A stretch of 64,000 bases of DNA from Mucilaginibacter aquatilis (lineage in GTDB: Bacteria > Bacteroidota > Bacteroidia > Sphingobacteriales > Sphingobacteriaceae). The position numbers and the translations under genes were made by a program. Each line of letters opens with the position of its first letter. The first letter of the stretch is position 1. The DNA lies in NCBI RefSeq assembly GCF_009755275.1, contig NZ_WQLA01000004.1, positions 1 to 64,000 of the forward strand, read 5' to 3'. Under the pieces are notes generated by a model. It saw only the letters and a list, made by a program, of their open reading frames with translations. It did no database searches and had not been told where the DNA came from. Positions 24,715 to 33,867 of the stretch are shown in pieces.

Positions 24715-26022
24715 ATGAAGAATGCTTTCGAAATTGTAGGTGGTAAAAAACTTAAAGGCGAAATTACACCTCAGGGTGCGAAAAACGAAGCCTTGCAAAT
24801 CATATCGGCCGTATTGCTAACAGCCGATAAGATAACCATCAGCAACATACCTGATATAAAAGACGTTAATAAGCTTATTGAATTGCTTGGCGACATGGGT
24901 GTCAAAATTGAGCGCCTTGCACCCGATACCTATACTTTTGAGGCAAGTAACATTAATCTTGACTTTTTTCAATCGGCCGAGTTTAAAGCTAAAGGTGGCA
25001 GCCTGCGTGGTTCCATCATGATTGTTGGTCCGTTACTGGCCCGCTTTGGCAAAGCCTCCATACCTAAACCGGGAGGAGACAAAATTGGCCGCCGTAGATT
25101 AGATACGCACTTCTTGGGCTTTGAAAAACTGGGTGCGCGCTTTGATTATAATCCTGAAGACGGTTTCTTCCGCGTAGATGCCTCAGACCTCAAAGGTACT
25201 TACATTTTACTTGATGAGGCCTCTGTAACCGGTACAGCCAATATTGTTATGGCAGCAGTACTGGCTAAAGGTACAACTACCATTTACAATGCAGCCTGCG
25301 AACCTTACCTGCAACAACTTTGTAAAATGCTTAACCGCATGGGTGCAAAAATTACCGGTATTGGTTCTAACCTTTTAACAATCGAAGGCGTTACCGAACT
25401 GCATGGCACAGAACACCGCATGCTGCCAGATATGATTGAAATTGGTTCATTCATTGGTTTGGCTGCTATGACCGGTTCTGAAATTACCATTAAAGACGTC
25501 CAGTATAAAGAGCTTGGTATTATCCCAGATGTTTTCAGGCGCTTGGGTATTAAAATGGAACTGCGTGGTGATGATATTTTCATCCCGTCACAAGACCATT
25601 ATGAAATCGAAACTTTCATTGATGGTTCAATTATGACCATAGCCGATGCACCATGGCCGGGCTTCACCCCTGATTTGTTAAGCATTGTACTAGTTGTAGC
25701 CATACAGGCTAAAGGATCTGTGCTTATTCATCAAAAAATGTTTGAAAGCCGCCTGTTCTTTGTAGATAAATTGTTAGACATGGGCGCGCAAATTATTCTT
25801 TGTGATCCGCACCGCGCTACAGTAATTGGCTTAGATAATCAGGTTAAATTGCGTGGTATTTCAATGACCTCCCCTGATATTCGTGCCGGTGTTTCATTAC
25901 TTATAGCTGCATTATCTGCACAAGGTAAATCAACTATTTACAACATTGAGCAAATTGAACGCGGCTACCAACATATTGACGAGCGACTAAAAGCATTGGG
26001 AGCCGATATAACGCGTATCTGA
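24715..26022 (+). CDS. murA: UDP-N-acetylglucosamine 1-carboxyvinyltransferase MurA
   Basis: Catalyses the first committed step of peptidoglycan synthesis, adding enolpyruvate from phosphoenolpyruvate to UDP-GlcNAc. The 435-residue length is normal. Visible motifs: QGAKNEALQ (Lys-Asn active-site pair, 20-28), LRGSIMIVGPLLARFG (97-112), then PKPGGDKIGRRRLDTH. In E. coli MurA the loop residue here is Cys115 (PGGCxIG), the fosfomycin target; this protein has Asp122 instead (codon 25078-25080). C-terminal DEASVTGTANIVMAA and PDIRAGVSLLIAA are also family signatures. A strong terminator follows. The only murA in the window. Confidence 0.96.
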   Translation: MKNAFEIVGGKKLKGEITPQGAKNEALQIISAVLLTADKITISNIPDIKDVNKLIELLGDMGVKIERLAPDTYTFEASNINLDFFQSAEFKAKGGSLRGSIMIVGPLLARFGKASIPKPGGDKIGRRRLDTHFLGFEKLGARFDYNPEDGFFRVDASDLKGTYILLDEASVTGTANIVMAAVLAKGTTTIYNAACEPYLQQLCKMLNRMGAKITGIGSNLLTIEGVTELHGTEHRMLPDMIEIGSFIGLAAMTGSEITIKDVQYKELGIIPDVFRRLGIKMELRGDDIFIPSQDHYEIETFIDGSIMTIADAPWPGFTPDLLSIVLVVAIQAKGSVLIHQKMFESRLFFVDKLLDMGAQIILCDPHRATVIGLDNQVKLRGISMTSPDIRAGVSLLIAALSAQGKSTIYNIEQIERGYQHIDERLKALGADITRI

Positions 26023-26047
26023 TAAACTCAACAGATACGTTATATCT

Positions 26048-26090
26048 AAAACCACTGCTTGTTCACCATCAGGCAGTGGTTTTTTTGTTT
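26048..26090 (+). terminator. Rho-independent terminator of murA
   Basis: 11-bp stem AAAACCACTGC (26048-26058) with GCAGTGGTTTT (26073-26083), extended by a T-G and a T-A pair, followed by a run of T residues to 26090. Confidence 0.9.
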
Positions 26091-26115
26091 TTACCTATTC
26101 TAATTTCACATAAGC

Positions 26116-27366
26116 ATGCTTACCCAGGCACTCAACCTTTACAAAACAGCATACAGCGGCCTTGCGCGTAGTAGCTGGAACTTATCACTGGTATTGTTGG
26201 TAAACCGCAGTGGTACTATGGTACTTCCGTTCATGACAATTTATTGTACGCAACATCTGCATTTCACTATTGCCGAGGCAGGTATCGTAATGTCAATGTT
26301 TGGCTTTGGCTCGCTTGCCGGAGCTTTCTTGGGTGGAAAACTTACCGATAGGTACGGATTTTATGATGTGCAATTTGGTGCATTATTAAGTGGAGGCGCA
26401 TTATTTTTAGTTCTTGGTTTTCAGCAAAGCCTGGTGGGGGTTTGTATCAACTCATTCATTTTAAGCTTATGTAACGATGCCTTCAGACCAGCCAACTCAA
26501 CTGCCGTAGCACATTACAGTACAACCGAAACACGCACACGGTCTTACTCATTAAATCGGCTCGCTGTAAATTTAGGTTGGGCCGTTGGTGGTGCCGTTGG
26601 TGGATTTATAGCATCTGTAAATTATAGTCTGTTGTTTTGGGTTGATGGCTTTACCAATATATTTTCGGCTCTGCTGCTTGTTAAGTTGATGCCGCGTTCG
26701 GGCGCAATCAAAAGCGCAGCCAGTAAGGTAATGCATACAGTAAAAGCAGCATCAGCATATAAAGATGTGCCCTACCTCCTGTTCCTGCTTTTTACTACAT
26801 TGTTTGCAATTTGCTTCTTTCAGTTTTTTACCATACAGCCTGTTTTCTTTAAAACGCACTGGCACTATAGTGAAATGTTTATCGGCTTCCTTATGTCGAT
26901 GAACGGTTTGCTGATTATTCTTATTGAAATGGTTTTAGTGCATAAACTGGATGGACGGCATCATCCATTAGTATACATACCCTTTGGTGTATTACTCACG
27001 GGCGCAGGGTTTGCCCTAACTAATATATTACCAGGAGTTGCGTTTACAGGCGTATTAATTATTGTTTTTTTAACCATAGGCGAAATTTTAAGTATGCCGT
27101 TTATGAACGCCTTTTGGATATCAAGGGCCGGAGAAGGCAATACCGGGCAATACGCCGGGCTGTATAGCATGGCATGGTCAACCGCACAAATTTTGGCACC
27201 TGCAATGGGTAGCTTTTTGGTTGATTTTAATGGGTATAGCTTTTTATGGTGGGCGCTGGGAATAATAAGTATAGCATCGGCCGCGGGGTTTGCATCATTG
27301 TATGCTTACCGCTTTAAACCACAACGCGGCAACGTAATAAAAGCAGCTGATGTAAACCCAACGTAA
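26116..27366 (+). CDS. MFS transporter
   Basis: Inner membrane protein of 416 residues with about 12 hydrophobic segments and the loop-2-to-3 signature GGKLTDRYGF (73-82), which fits the major facilitator superfamily motif GxLaDrxGrr. The first segment is LSLVLLVNRSGTMVLPFMTI. Sequence resembles drug/H+ antiporter-type or sugar-type MFS proteins; the substrate cannot be told. It follows murA after a terminator, under its own promoter-like TAATTTCA just upstream, and is 19 nt before the HAD gene, probably co-transcribed with it. Confidence 0.92.
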   Translation: MLTQALNLYKTAYSGLARSSWNLSLVLLVNRSGTMVLPFMTIYCTQHLHFTIAEAGIVMSMFGFGSLAGAFLGGKLTDRYGFYDVQFGALLSGGALFLVLGFQQSLVGVCINSFILSLCNDAFRPANSTAVAHYSTTETRTRSYSLNRLAVNLGWAVGGAVGGFIASVNYSLLFWVDGFTNIFSALLLVKLMPRSGAIKSAASKVMHTVKAASAYKDVPYLLFLLFTTLFAICFFQFFTIQPVFFKTHWHYSEMFIGFLMSMNGLLIILIEMVLVHKLDGRHHPLVYIPFGVLLTGAGFALTNILPGVAFTGVLIIVFLTIGEILSMPFMNAFWISRAGEGNTGQYAGLYSMAWSTAQILAPAMGSFLVDFNGYSFLWWALGIISIASAAGFASLYAYRFKPQRGNVIKAADVNPT

Positions 27367-27385
27367 TTTAAATGGTTATCTAAGT

Positions 27386-28021
27386 ATGATTAAAGCGCTA
27401 ATACTTGATTTAGATAACACCATTTACCCGGTAAGCTCAATAGGCAATGAACTTTTTGAGCCGTTATTGCAACTTTTAGAAGAGAGCAAGCCTCAAATTG
27501 CTGACGAAAAAATTAAGCAGATTAAAGCAGAGATTATGAGAAGGGCGTGGCAGAAAGTGGCAGACGATTTTGACCTGAGCGCTGAGCTAAAACAAACCGG
27601 CACCGAACTACTGCGTGAGTTGACTTATGATAAGCCAATGCAAACTTTTGCTGATTATAAGGAAGTGAAGTTAATTGACCTTGCTAAGTTTTTGGTAACT
27701 ATGGGTTTTACCAATATGCAACAAAGCAAGGTTGAGCAACTCAACATCACCAACGATTTTACGGAAATACACATTAACGACCCCGAGTTGACTAAAGACA
27801 CAAAAAAAGAAGTTTTTCAGGATATTATGCTTAAATATACCTTTAAACCTCAGGAAATTTTGGTTATTGGCGACGATCCTGAATCAGAGATAAAAGCTGC
27901 ACTTGATTTAGGTATACCAACGGTGTTGTATGACCGCAACAGTTCGTATGCTCAGCAGAAAGCTGATCATCGCATCAGTAATTTTAAAGAATTACCCAAA
28001 GTTATTGAGCAGTACGCTTAA
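27386..28021 (+). CDS. HAD-family hydrolase
   Basis: A 211-residue haloacid-dehalogenase phosphatase. Motif I is LDLDNTIYP (7-15), with nucleophile DxDNT, and motif IV is GDDPESEIKAA (about 158-168). The cap region at about 20-100 is helical. The substrate is unknown; the DLDNTIYPVSS opening resembles those of predicted pyrimidine 5'-nucleotidases or phosphoglycolate phosphatases. The stop codon overlaps that of the convergent DinB gene. Confidence 0.88.
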   Translation: MIKALILDLDNTIYPVSSIGNELFEPLLQLLEESKPQIADEKIKQIKAEIMRRAWQKVADDFDLSAELKQTGTELLRELTYDKPMQTFADYKEVKLIDLAKFLVTMGFTNMQQSKVEQLNITNDFTEIHINDPELTKDTKKEVFQDIMLKYTFKPQEILVIGDDPESEIKAALDLGIPTVLYDRNSSYAQQKADHRISNFKELPKVIEQYA

Positions 28022-28533
28022 GCCTCGTGCTTTAATACGCCAACAGTTACCAGCAACTGCCCAAGATGCCGCATAGTATGCTCAGCGGCATGAGTGTACA
28101 ATCCAATTACGGTTGATGGCAGTTGCGCACGCCCAACACCTCTAAATTCAATAAGAGTTTGGGGGTCTTGGGTTTTTATTTGCTCTAAAGCTAAATCTAT
28201 TTGGTTCGAAAACGATTGAACCAACCCAGCTACTGTAATGCCGTTCGCGTTTGCATTACCCTCGGCTGCAAGGTAATTCAATTGCTGCTCGCTAAGTTCA
28301 TCTTGCCGAATGTAAGTGAATAGCCTATCAAGCACACCGGTTAAATGCTGCAAATGGAATGCAGGCGATGCAAGGTTAGCTGGTTTAGTCCACAATTGCT
28401 GCTCGGGAAATCCATTCATTAACTCTGCAATTTCTTCCCTGGCTTGCAGTAAAGCATGCGCCACGGGCTGTAATAACGCCGGAACATCATCAAGTGGTCC
28501 GCGCAGCCACACCTCTGGTTGTTTACTTTTCAT
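28018..28533 (-). CDS. DinB-family protein
   Basis: A 171-residue four-helix DinB/YfiT-like protein with a metal site made from histidines: AFHLQHLTGVLDR (two His, about 58-61), and TVIGLYTHAAEHTMRHLGQLL at the C-terminal helix (three His). Some members are thiol-dependent transferases or metal hydrolases; the function here is unknown. It is convergent with the HAD gene, the two stops overlapping at 28018-28021, and divergent from the L,D-transpeptidase gene. Cytoplasmic; no signal peptide. Confidence 0.9.
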   Translation of the reverse strand: MKSKQPEVWLRGPLDDVPALLQPVAHALLQAREEIAELMNGFPEQQLWTKPANLASPAFHLQHLTGVLDRLFTYIRQDELSEQQLNYLAAEGNANANGITVAGLVQSFSNQIDLALEQIKTQDPQTLIEFRGVGRAQLPSTVIGLYTHAAEHTMRHLGQLLVTVGVLKHEA

Positions 28534-28676
28534 ACTGTAAAATTATGCTAAACTATACAATAGCGTATCATTTCAATCTAACATGATATGTGTATTGATG
28601 GTTAAACAGCCATTTACAAGTATAAACATAGGTGTGGTATAGCAATTGCATTAAGCCAGCCATTAACAATCGATCC

Positions 28677-30224
28677 ATGAAAATACTCAACACATTTAGT
28701 TTTAAGAGCAAGTGGCATACCCTATCCGTTGGGTTATGTGCACTTTTGGTAATTACGTTTGCAAGCTGTAAGCATACCAAACGATCAGATATGGCGCAAA
28801 CCATATATGAAGTAAACAAAAACAAAGCATTCAATAAAGTAACTGAAGAAGGCTTCCAGCCGGTATTTCAAAAGATACTTGCCGAAAAGAAAGCCAAACT
28901 TAAAAACCCGAAAGTTATAACTGGATTTTACGAAAGCAACGGTTACGACCCTGTGCTGGTACTTGACCACATGAAAGGTGAAGACCTTAAAACCCTTGCG
29001 GCTTATTTGAAAAAGTCGGGTGAGCACGGCCTCGATCCTAAAATATTCCAGGCTGATGACATCAACAACCTGGTTGATAAATTTTACAGCAAAGACGCCA
29101 TTAAAACTCCCGAAGAAGCTTATGAGACTATGGCCCGCCTTGAAGTTGCACTTGCTAACTCACTTATTAATTATACCAACGCACTTCAATATGGATTAAT
29201 CAGTCCGCGTAAAATTTATGCGCGCTATTTCACCCAAACCCTTCGCCCTGATAGCACATCAATGAAAAAGGTGTTTGGTATTGCCGATATGAAATCGTTT
29301 TTAGACAGCATTCAGCCCAAAAGTGCTCAGTATGTAGCTTTACAAAAAGCACTTGCATCAAACGTACAGGTTCCGGGTAAAACTGCCGAAGAAACTGACA
29401 GGATTTTAAAAGTAAATCTTGAACGCCTGCGTTGGAAAAACAAGCCTGCTGATGATAAATACGTAGTTGTCAATATTCCTGATTACCGTTTGGATGTGAT
29501 GCAAAACGGCAAATCGGTTATGAACATGAAAGTTTGTGTTGGCGAAGGGCGTAACATTGACCGCACAGATAATCTGGTTGAATATGACGAAAGCGATAAA
29601 GTAGACAGGCCGTTCTCACGTGAAACACCTCAACTTAACAGTGCGATTTATACGGTACAAGTAAACCCGGTTTGGAACATACCAAAAAGTATTGCTACTA
29701 AAGAGATTATGGTTGCAGCAGCCCAGGACCCTTACTACCTTTCAAACCATAATATGGCGGTTTATCAAAATGGAAAAGAGATTGAAGACAGTGAAACAAT
29801 CGACTGGTCATCTGCCGGGCCAAATGATTACGAGTTCAAACAGCGTCCGGGCGACAACAACGCGCTTGGTAAAATCAAATTCCTGTTTAAAAACAGCAGC
29901 AGTGTTTATTTACACGATACTCCTGCAAAGCTTGCCTTCAATAAGCAGATGCGTGCGGTAAGCCATGGCTGTGTTCGTGTTGAACGCCCGCTTGACCTTG
30001 CACATGCTCTATTTGGCGACGGTAATAAGTTTGATACCATTAAATCAGACATGGAAGCCGGAAGTTCGGAACCGAAAGATATTGCACTGCCTAAAAAGGT
30101 GCCTGTATATTTAACATACACAACCTGTTGGGCAGATAAAAGTGGAACCTTACAATTCAGACCTGATATTTACGGGTTAGACATTGTGTTATTTGCACAT
30201 TTAAACAAATACTTAACCGCATAA
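28677..30224 (+). CDS. L,D-transpeptidase (YkuD/YcbB type) lipoprotein
   Basis: Periplasmic peptidoglycan cross-linking enzyme that makes 3-3 links or attaches lipoproteins. The start at 28677 gives a 515-residue precursor with a lipoprotein-like signal ending ITFASC; an in-frame ATG at 28632 adds an unneeded extension. The N-terminal half (about 60-250) resembles the YcbB/PG_binding region (FYESNGYDPVLVLDHMKGED). The YkuD catalytic domain has HDTPAKLAFNKQMRAVSHGC, in which the second His and the Cys (about 432) are catalytic. Bidirectional terminator follows. Confidence 0.93.
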   Translation: MKILNTFSFKSKWHTLSVGLCALLVITFASCKHTKRSDMAQTIYEVNKNKAFNKVTEEGFQPVFQKILAEKKAKLKNPKVITGFYESNGYDPVLVLDHMKGEDLKTLAAYLKKSGEHGLDPKIFQADDINNLVDKFYSKDAIKTPEEAYETMARLEVALANSLINYTNALQYGLISPRKIYARYFTQTLRPDSTSMKKVFGIADMKSFLDSIQPKSAQYVALQKALASNVQVPGKTAEETDRILKVNLERLRWKNKPADDKYVVVNIPDYRLDVMQNGKSVMNMKVCVGEGRNIDRTDNLVEYDESDKVDRPFSRETPQLNSAIYTVQVNPVWNIPKSIATKEIMVAAAQDPYYLSNHNMAVYQNGKEIEDSETIDWSSAGPNDYEFKQRPGDNNALGKIKFLFKNSSSVYLHDTPAKLAFNKQMRAVSHGCVRVERPLDLAHALFGDGNKFDTIKSDMEAGSSEPKDIALPKKVPVYLTYTTCWADKSGTLQFRPDIYGLDIVLFAHLNKYLTA

Positions 30225-30263
30225 ATAAAAAAGGCTGCCTTGATCAAGGCAGCCTTTTTTATT
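30224..30263. terminator. Bidirectional terminator
   Basis: Perfect 40-nt palindrome (arms 30224-30243 and 30244-30263; core GGCTGCCTTGATCAAGGCAG) with A/T tracts at both ends, between the convergent L,D-transpeptidase and GH28 genes. Confidence 0.93.
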
Positions 30264-30264
30264 C

Positions 30265-31698
30265 TTAATAGTGAAGCTTCTTTTCCTCGTCAGTTATCTT
30301 AACCTGTTCGGTTAATAAGCCTGTTCCGTTAATAACAACATTTTTCAATTGTAACCCTTTTAGGTTGGCTATGTTGTACGCCTTTTTCACGTTGTTTATA
30401 GTAACATTGGTAAGCTTTAGGTATTGAACCGGTTGCTCTTTATAGCCTTCAACTACCACGCCAGTGTTTCCTCCATTATCCACCTGCATATTGCTCACCT
30501 CAATGTTTTTTATCAGCGGCATATAATTGCCCTTATCTTCATAAAACATCGTCACTAAAATAGCTTCCTGTTTAACTTGCCCAACCTTTATGTTGCGCAT
30601 GTAAATATTTTCAATTACGCCGCCACGTGCCGAGCTGGTTTTTATACGTAAGGCACGGTCAAGCTCCGGGCTGTTCATGGTGCAATTTTCTGCAAATATA
30701 TTTTTAGCGCCGCCCGAAATTTCGCTGCCTATTACTACGCCACCATGTCCGTTCGCCATGGTACAACCTTGTATTACCACATTTTCACATGGTATACCAA
30801 TTCTACGTCCGTCGCGGTTGCGGCCAGATTTTAAGGCAATGCAATCATCACCTGTATTAAAGTAGCAGTCTTTAATCAAAACGTTTTTGCAGGATTCAGG
30901 GTCGCAGCCGTCAGTATTGGGGCCTTCGCTTTCAACTGTCACTTTACTTATGGTTACGTTGTTGCATAACACCGGGTTAAGTATCCACATTGGTGAATTA
31001 ATGATACGTACCCCTTCAATAAGCACATTATTGCACTTATAGGGCTGCACAAACTGAGGGCGTAGGTAAAAGCCGTTACCAAAACGTCGTTCGGCCATGG
31101 GCACATCTTTTTCTGCCATGGCAAACAGTGCTGGCCTGTTTCCTTTATCTACCTGGCTTGCACTACCCGCTTTAAAGCCATATTCTTTTTTGCCTTTCCA
31201 AGGCCACCAGTTTTGAGCGGTGGCTTGTCCGTCAAGTACACCATCGCCGGTAATTGCAATGTTTTTCTCGTTGTAGGCATAAACCAGCGGTGAATAATTC
31301 ATCAGTTCAATACCCTCCCACCGGGTTGGCACCAAGGGTAAATAGTCATCAGGTTTGGTTGAGAATAGTAAAGTTGCACCTTTCTCCAAATGCAGGTTAA
31401 CATTACTTTTTAAATATACCGGCCCTGTTAAGTATCGGCCCGCCGGAATAATTACTCTACCACCACCAGCCTTATGGCACGCATCAATAGCTGCCTTTAT
31501 AGCTGCGCTACAATTCTTTTTACCTGTGGCATCGGCCCCATAGTTTTTAACAAAGAACATGCGCTTAGGAAAGCTCGGACGCTTGATTTTAGAAAGAATA
31601 CCATCTAACTGATTCCATGGGTCTGTTTGTGCATACAGGTTTGCACAGCCTGTACCGAGTATAAACAGCAGAACATATTTAAAAAATGATTTTAACAT
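30265..31698 (-). CDS. Glycoside hydrolase family 28 (polygalacturonase-like)
   Basis: Exported right-handed beta-helix enzyme that hydrolyses pectic polysaccharides. The start at 31698 (MLKSFFKYVLLFILGTG) gives a signal peptide ending NLYAQ; a frame to 31731 adds 11 residues before it. GH28 active-site motifs are present: NTDGCDP (two Asp), TGDDCIALKSG (Asp pair), GHGGVVIGSE (His) and RIKT (Arg/Lys). It stands alone: no SusCD pair or other pectin genes are adjacent. Substrate by family only; rhamnogalacturonan is possible. Confidence 0.92.
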   Translation of the reverse strand: MLKSFFKYVLLFILGTGCANLYAQTDPWNQLDGILSKIKRPSFPKRMFFVKNYGADATGKKNCSAAIKAAIDACHKAGGGRVIIPAGRYLTGPVYLKSNVNLHLEKGATLLFSTKPDDYLPLVPTRWEGIELMNYSPLVYAYNEKNIAITGDGVLDGQATAQNWWPWKGKKEYGFKAGSASQVDKGNRPALFAMAEKDVPMAERRFGNGFYLRPQFVQPYKCNNVLIEGVRIINSPMWILNPVLCNNVTISKVTVESEGPNTDGCDPESCKNVLIKDCYFNTGDDCIALKSGRNRDGRRIGIPCENVVIQGCTMANGHGGVVIGSEISGGAKNIFAENCTMNSPELDRALRIKTSSARGGVIENIYMRNIKVGQVKQEAILVTMFYEDKGNYMPLIKNIEVSNMQVDNGGNTGVVVEGYKEQPVQYLKLTNVTINNVKKAYNIANLKGLQLKNVVINGTGLLTEQVKITDEEKKLHY

Positions 31699-31860
31699 AG
31701 CCGAATATACAGGTTGGTGCGTTAACGGCAAGAAACATTTGGGCTACAATCTATAAATGATAAACAAACAGTGTCTGCAAATATCATTTTAGCTTAACAA
31801 CATATGATGTATATTAGTGGTGCGGAGCAATATGGCTCTGCACTGATCTTATCATACCTG

Positions 31861-32943
31861 GTGAAACTAAACTCAATTGTTACAATTATTTTTTGCTTGC
31901 TGATATCAGCTTGTGGCAAAAAAACCGAAGCACCGAAGCAGGCAACAACAACGCCTCCAATTAGCGGTTCAAACCCAGGAAGCGGCGGCACAACTCCCGA
32001 AGATGTACTTTACCATAAAGACGGTGATGTAAACAAGTTATATTATAATATGGCCAATGGTGTTAACATAGTTGTACTTGGTGATGGGTTTGTTAAGGAG
32101 GACTTAAAAAAAAATGGCGTATTTGATACGCAGGTAAAAAAGGTGATTGATTATCTTTTTACCGTGGCTCCGTTTAAACAATACAAACAATATTTCAATA
32201 CTTACGTAGTATATGCCGAGTCTGGCAAGCAGGGAGCAGCCGTAGGTTCAACCTCAGCCGATAATAAATTCGGTTCCTATTTTTCGCCGGTTACAGACAG
32301 GTTGCTGATGGCTGGAAATTATAACACCTGTTACCAATATGTTGATAAGGCTATTCCGCGCGCCATTGCACACCTTATAGTTCTTGTGGTAAACGACAAT
32401 AAATATGGCGGTTCTGGTGGCAATATTGCAGTAGTATCAACTAACGAAGCTTCGAGATATGTAATGGTACATGAGGTGGGTCACACCTTTTGCGGCCTGG
32501 GCGATGAATACATCGAAGAAGAAATTGCAGACAATTACCCATTAAGCCGGCTGCCAATGATGGCTAACATTGATGTAACCGCCGATGCATCAAAAGCTAA
32601 GTGGTCGCACTTTGTTGGCCGTGCCGGATACGGTGGCGTAAACTCTTTTGAAGGTGCATACTACCGTAGAAAAGGTATGTACCGGCCAGAAAATAATAGC
32701 TTAATGTCGAGCTTAAATACTCTGAATTTTAACGCACCCAGTCGCGAAGCAATCGTAAAACGCATTTTAATGCTAACCGGCGTCACTTATAGCTTTGAAA
32801 ATTTTTTGCGGGATGATGCTGCATCAGCTACCACAGCTTCAATAAACCTTAATACCAACTATGCAATTCCAAAAAATGATTTCCTGAATATGGATAGCCG
32901 CCTGCAAGAACTTAAGGCGGAGGCAAAAAGACTTGAGCATTAG
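31861..32943 (+). CDS. M64-family (IgA-type) metallopeptidase lipoprotein
   Basis: Zinc metallopeptidase of the M64 family. The catalytic zinc motif VMVHEVGHTFCGLGDEY contains HExxH followed by the GDEY extension of this family. I place the start at the GTG at 31861, encoding a compact lipoprotein signal (KLNSIVTIIFCLLISACGKK, lipobox ISAC, Cys18). An ATG at 31804 would add 19 residues to the front and is an equally possible annotation. After the Cys comes a short Pro/Thr/Gly linker and the peptidase domain; the substrate is not known, and the name IgA peptidase reflects only family relationship. Confidence 0.82.
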   Translation: MKLNSIVTIIFCLLISACGKKTEAPKQATTTPPISGSNPGSGGTTPEDVLYHKDGDVNKLYYNMANGVNIVVLGDGFVKEDLKKNGVFDTQVKKVIDYLFTVAPFKQYKQYFNTYVVYAESGKQGAAVGSTSADNKFGSYFSPVTDRLLMAGNYNTCYQYVDKAIPRAIAHLIVLVVNDNKYGGSGGNIAVVSTNEASRYVMVHEVGHTFCGLGDEYIEEEIADNYPLSRLPMMANIDVTADASKAKWSHFVGRAGYGGVNSFEGAYYRRKGMYRPENNSLMSSLNTLNFNAPSREAIVKRILMLTGVTYSFENFLRDDAASATTASINLNTNYAIPKNDFLNMDSRLQELKAEAKRLEH

Positions 32944-32984
32944 TAATCAAGCGTACCTAGAAGGCTTACATTATTAAAAAATTA

Positions 32985-32992
32985 TAAATTTG
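32985..32992 (+). promoter_or_regulatory. Candidate -7 box adjacent to the kdsA start
   Basis: TAAATTTG matches TAnnTTTG and is followed after 5 nt by the ATG of kdsA. If transcription starts about 5-7 nt after the box, the message would be leaderless or nearly so. Confidence 0.5.
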
Positions 32993-32997
32993 CCTGC

Positions 32998-33777
32998 ATG
33001 ACACTTTACGAACAAATACAGCACAAGCCTTTTTTTATTTTGGGTCCTTGTGTTATGGAAAGTCAGGATTTACTTTATCATGTTGCAGAACAGGTTGCAC
33101 GCGTAAAGGAAAAGTATAATGTTCCGGTAGTATTCAAATCATCTTTTGATAAGGCCAACCGTACGTCAGTTGCCTCATACCGTGGTCCTGGTTTAGAAGT
33201 GGGTATGCAAATGCTGCAAAACGTGAAAGAAAAGTTTGGCCTACCTGTTACCACAGATATACATGAAAGCCATCAGGCAGCAATAGCTGGTGAGGTCTGT
33301 GACATTTTACAAATACCGGCATTTTTGTGCCGCCAAACAGATTTACTTGTAGCTGCGGCAAATACCGGCAAAATTGTAAATGTGAAAAAAGCACAGTTCC
33401 TGTCGGGCCAGGATATGTTTTATCCGGCACAAAAAGTGGCCGAGGCCGGTAACACGCAAATAATATTAACCGAGCGCGGCAATATGTATGGCTATAATAA
33501 TTTAGCAGTTGATTTCAGAAATATATTCGACATGAAAGCTTTTGGTTACCCGGTTTGTATGGACTGTACGCATTCCGTGCAACGCCCGGGCGGTGCAGGC
33601 GGTAAAACTGGTGGCGACCGTACCTTTGTACCTATGATGGCATTGGCTGCAAAGGCGTTCGGCGCTAATGGCTACTTTATGGAAATCCACCCCGACCCTG
33701 ATAACGCCCTAAGCGATGGCCCTAACATGGTTAAGCTGCAAAATCTGGACAAGGTAATGGAATCCTTATTGAGCTAA
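32998..33777 (+). CDS. kdsA: 3-deoxy-8-phosphooctulonate synthase (Kdo-8-P synthase)
   Basis: Condenses phosphoenolpyruvate and arabinose-5-phosphate to Kdo-8-phosphate, for lipopolysaccharide inner core. A 259-residue TIM-barrel enzyme with FILGPCVMES (14-23), FKSSFDKANRTS (46-57), VKKAQF and CTHSVQRPGG and EIHPDPDNALSDGP. The Cys in GPCVMES is at the position of the metal ligand of the metal-dependent class (E. coli has Asn there), and the His, Glu and Asp of CTHS, EIHPDPDNAL complete the site. It is followed after 90 nt by kdsD. Confidence 0.96.
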   Translation: MTLYEQIQHKPFFILGPCVMESQDLLYHVAEQVARVKEKYNVPVVFKSSFDKANRTSVASYRGPGLEVGMQMLQNVKEKFGLPVTTDIHESHQAAIAGEVCDILQIPAFLCRQTDLLVAAANTGKIVNVKKAQFLSGQDMFYPAQKVAEAGNTQIILTERGNMYGYNNLAVDFRNIFDMKAFGYPVCMDCTHSVQRPGGAGGKTGGDRTFVPMMALAAKAFGANGYFMEIHPDPDNALSDGPNMVKLQNLDKVMESLLS

Positions 33778-33867
33778 TTTTCTTTCCATCATAAATCGAA
33801 ATCAAGTTTCAGCCGGTATCATGTTATAAGTAGTGTATCGGTTAGTACGTTAAACCAACTCTTAATT

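Noticed and set aside
31804-31860. Longer N-terminus of the M64 peptidase
   Set aside because: Adds 19 residues before an already complete lipoprotein signal; kept as an alternative only.
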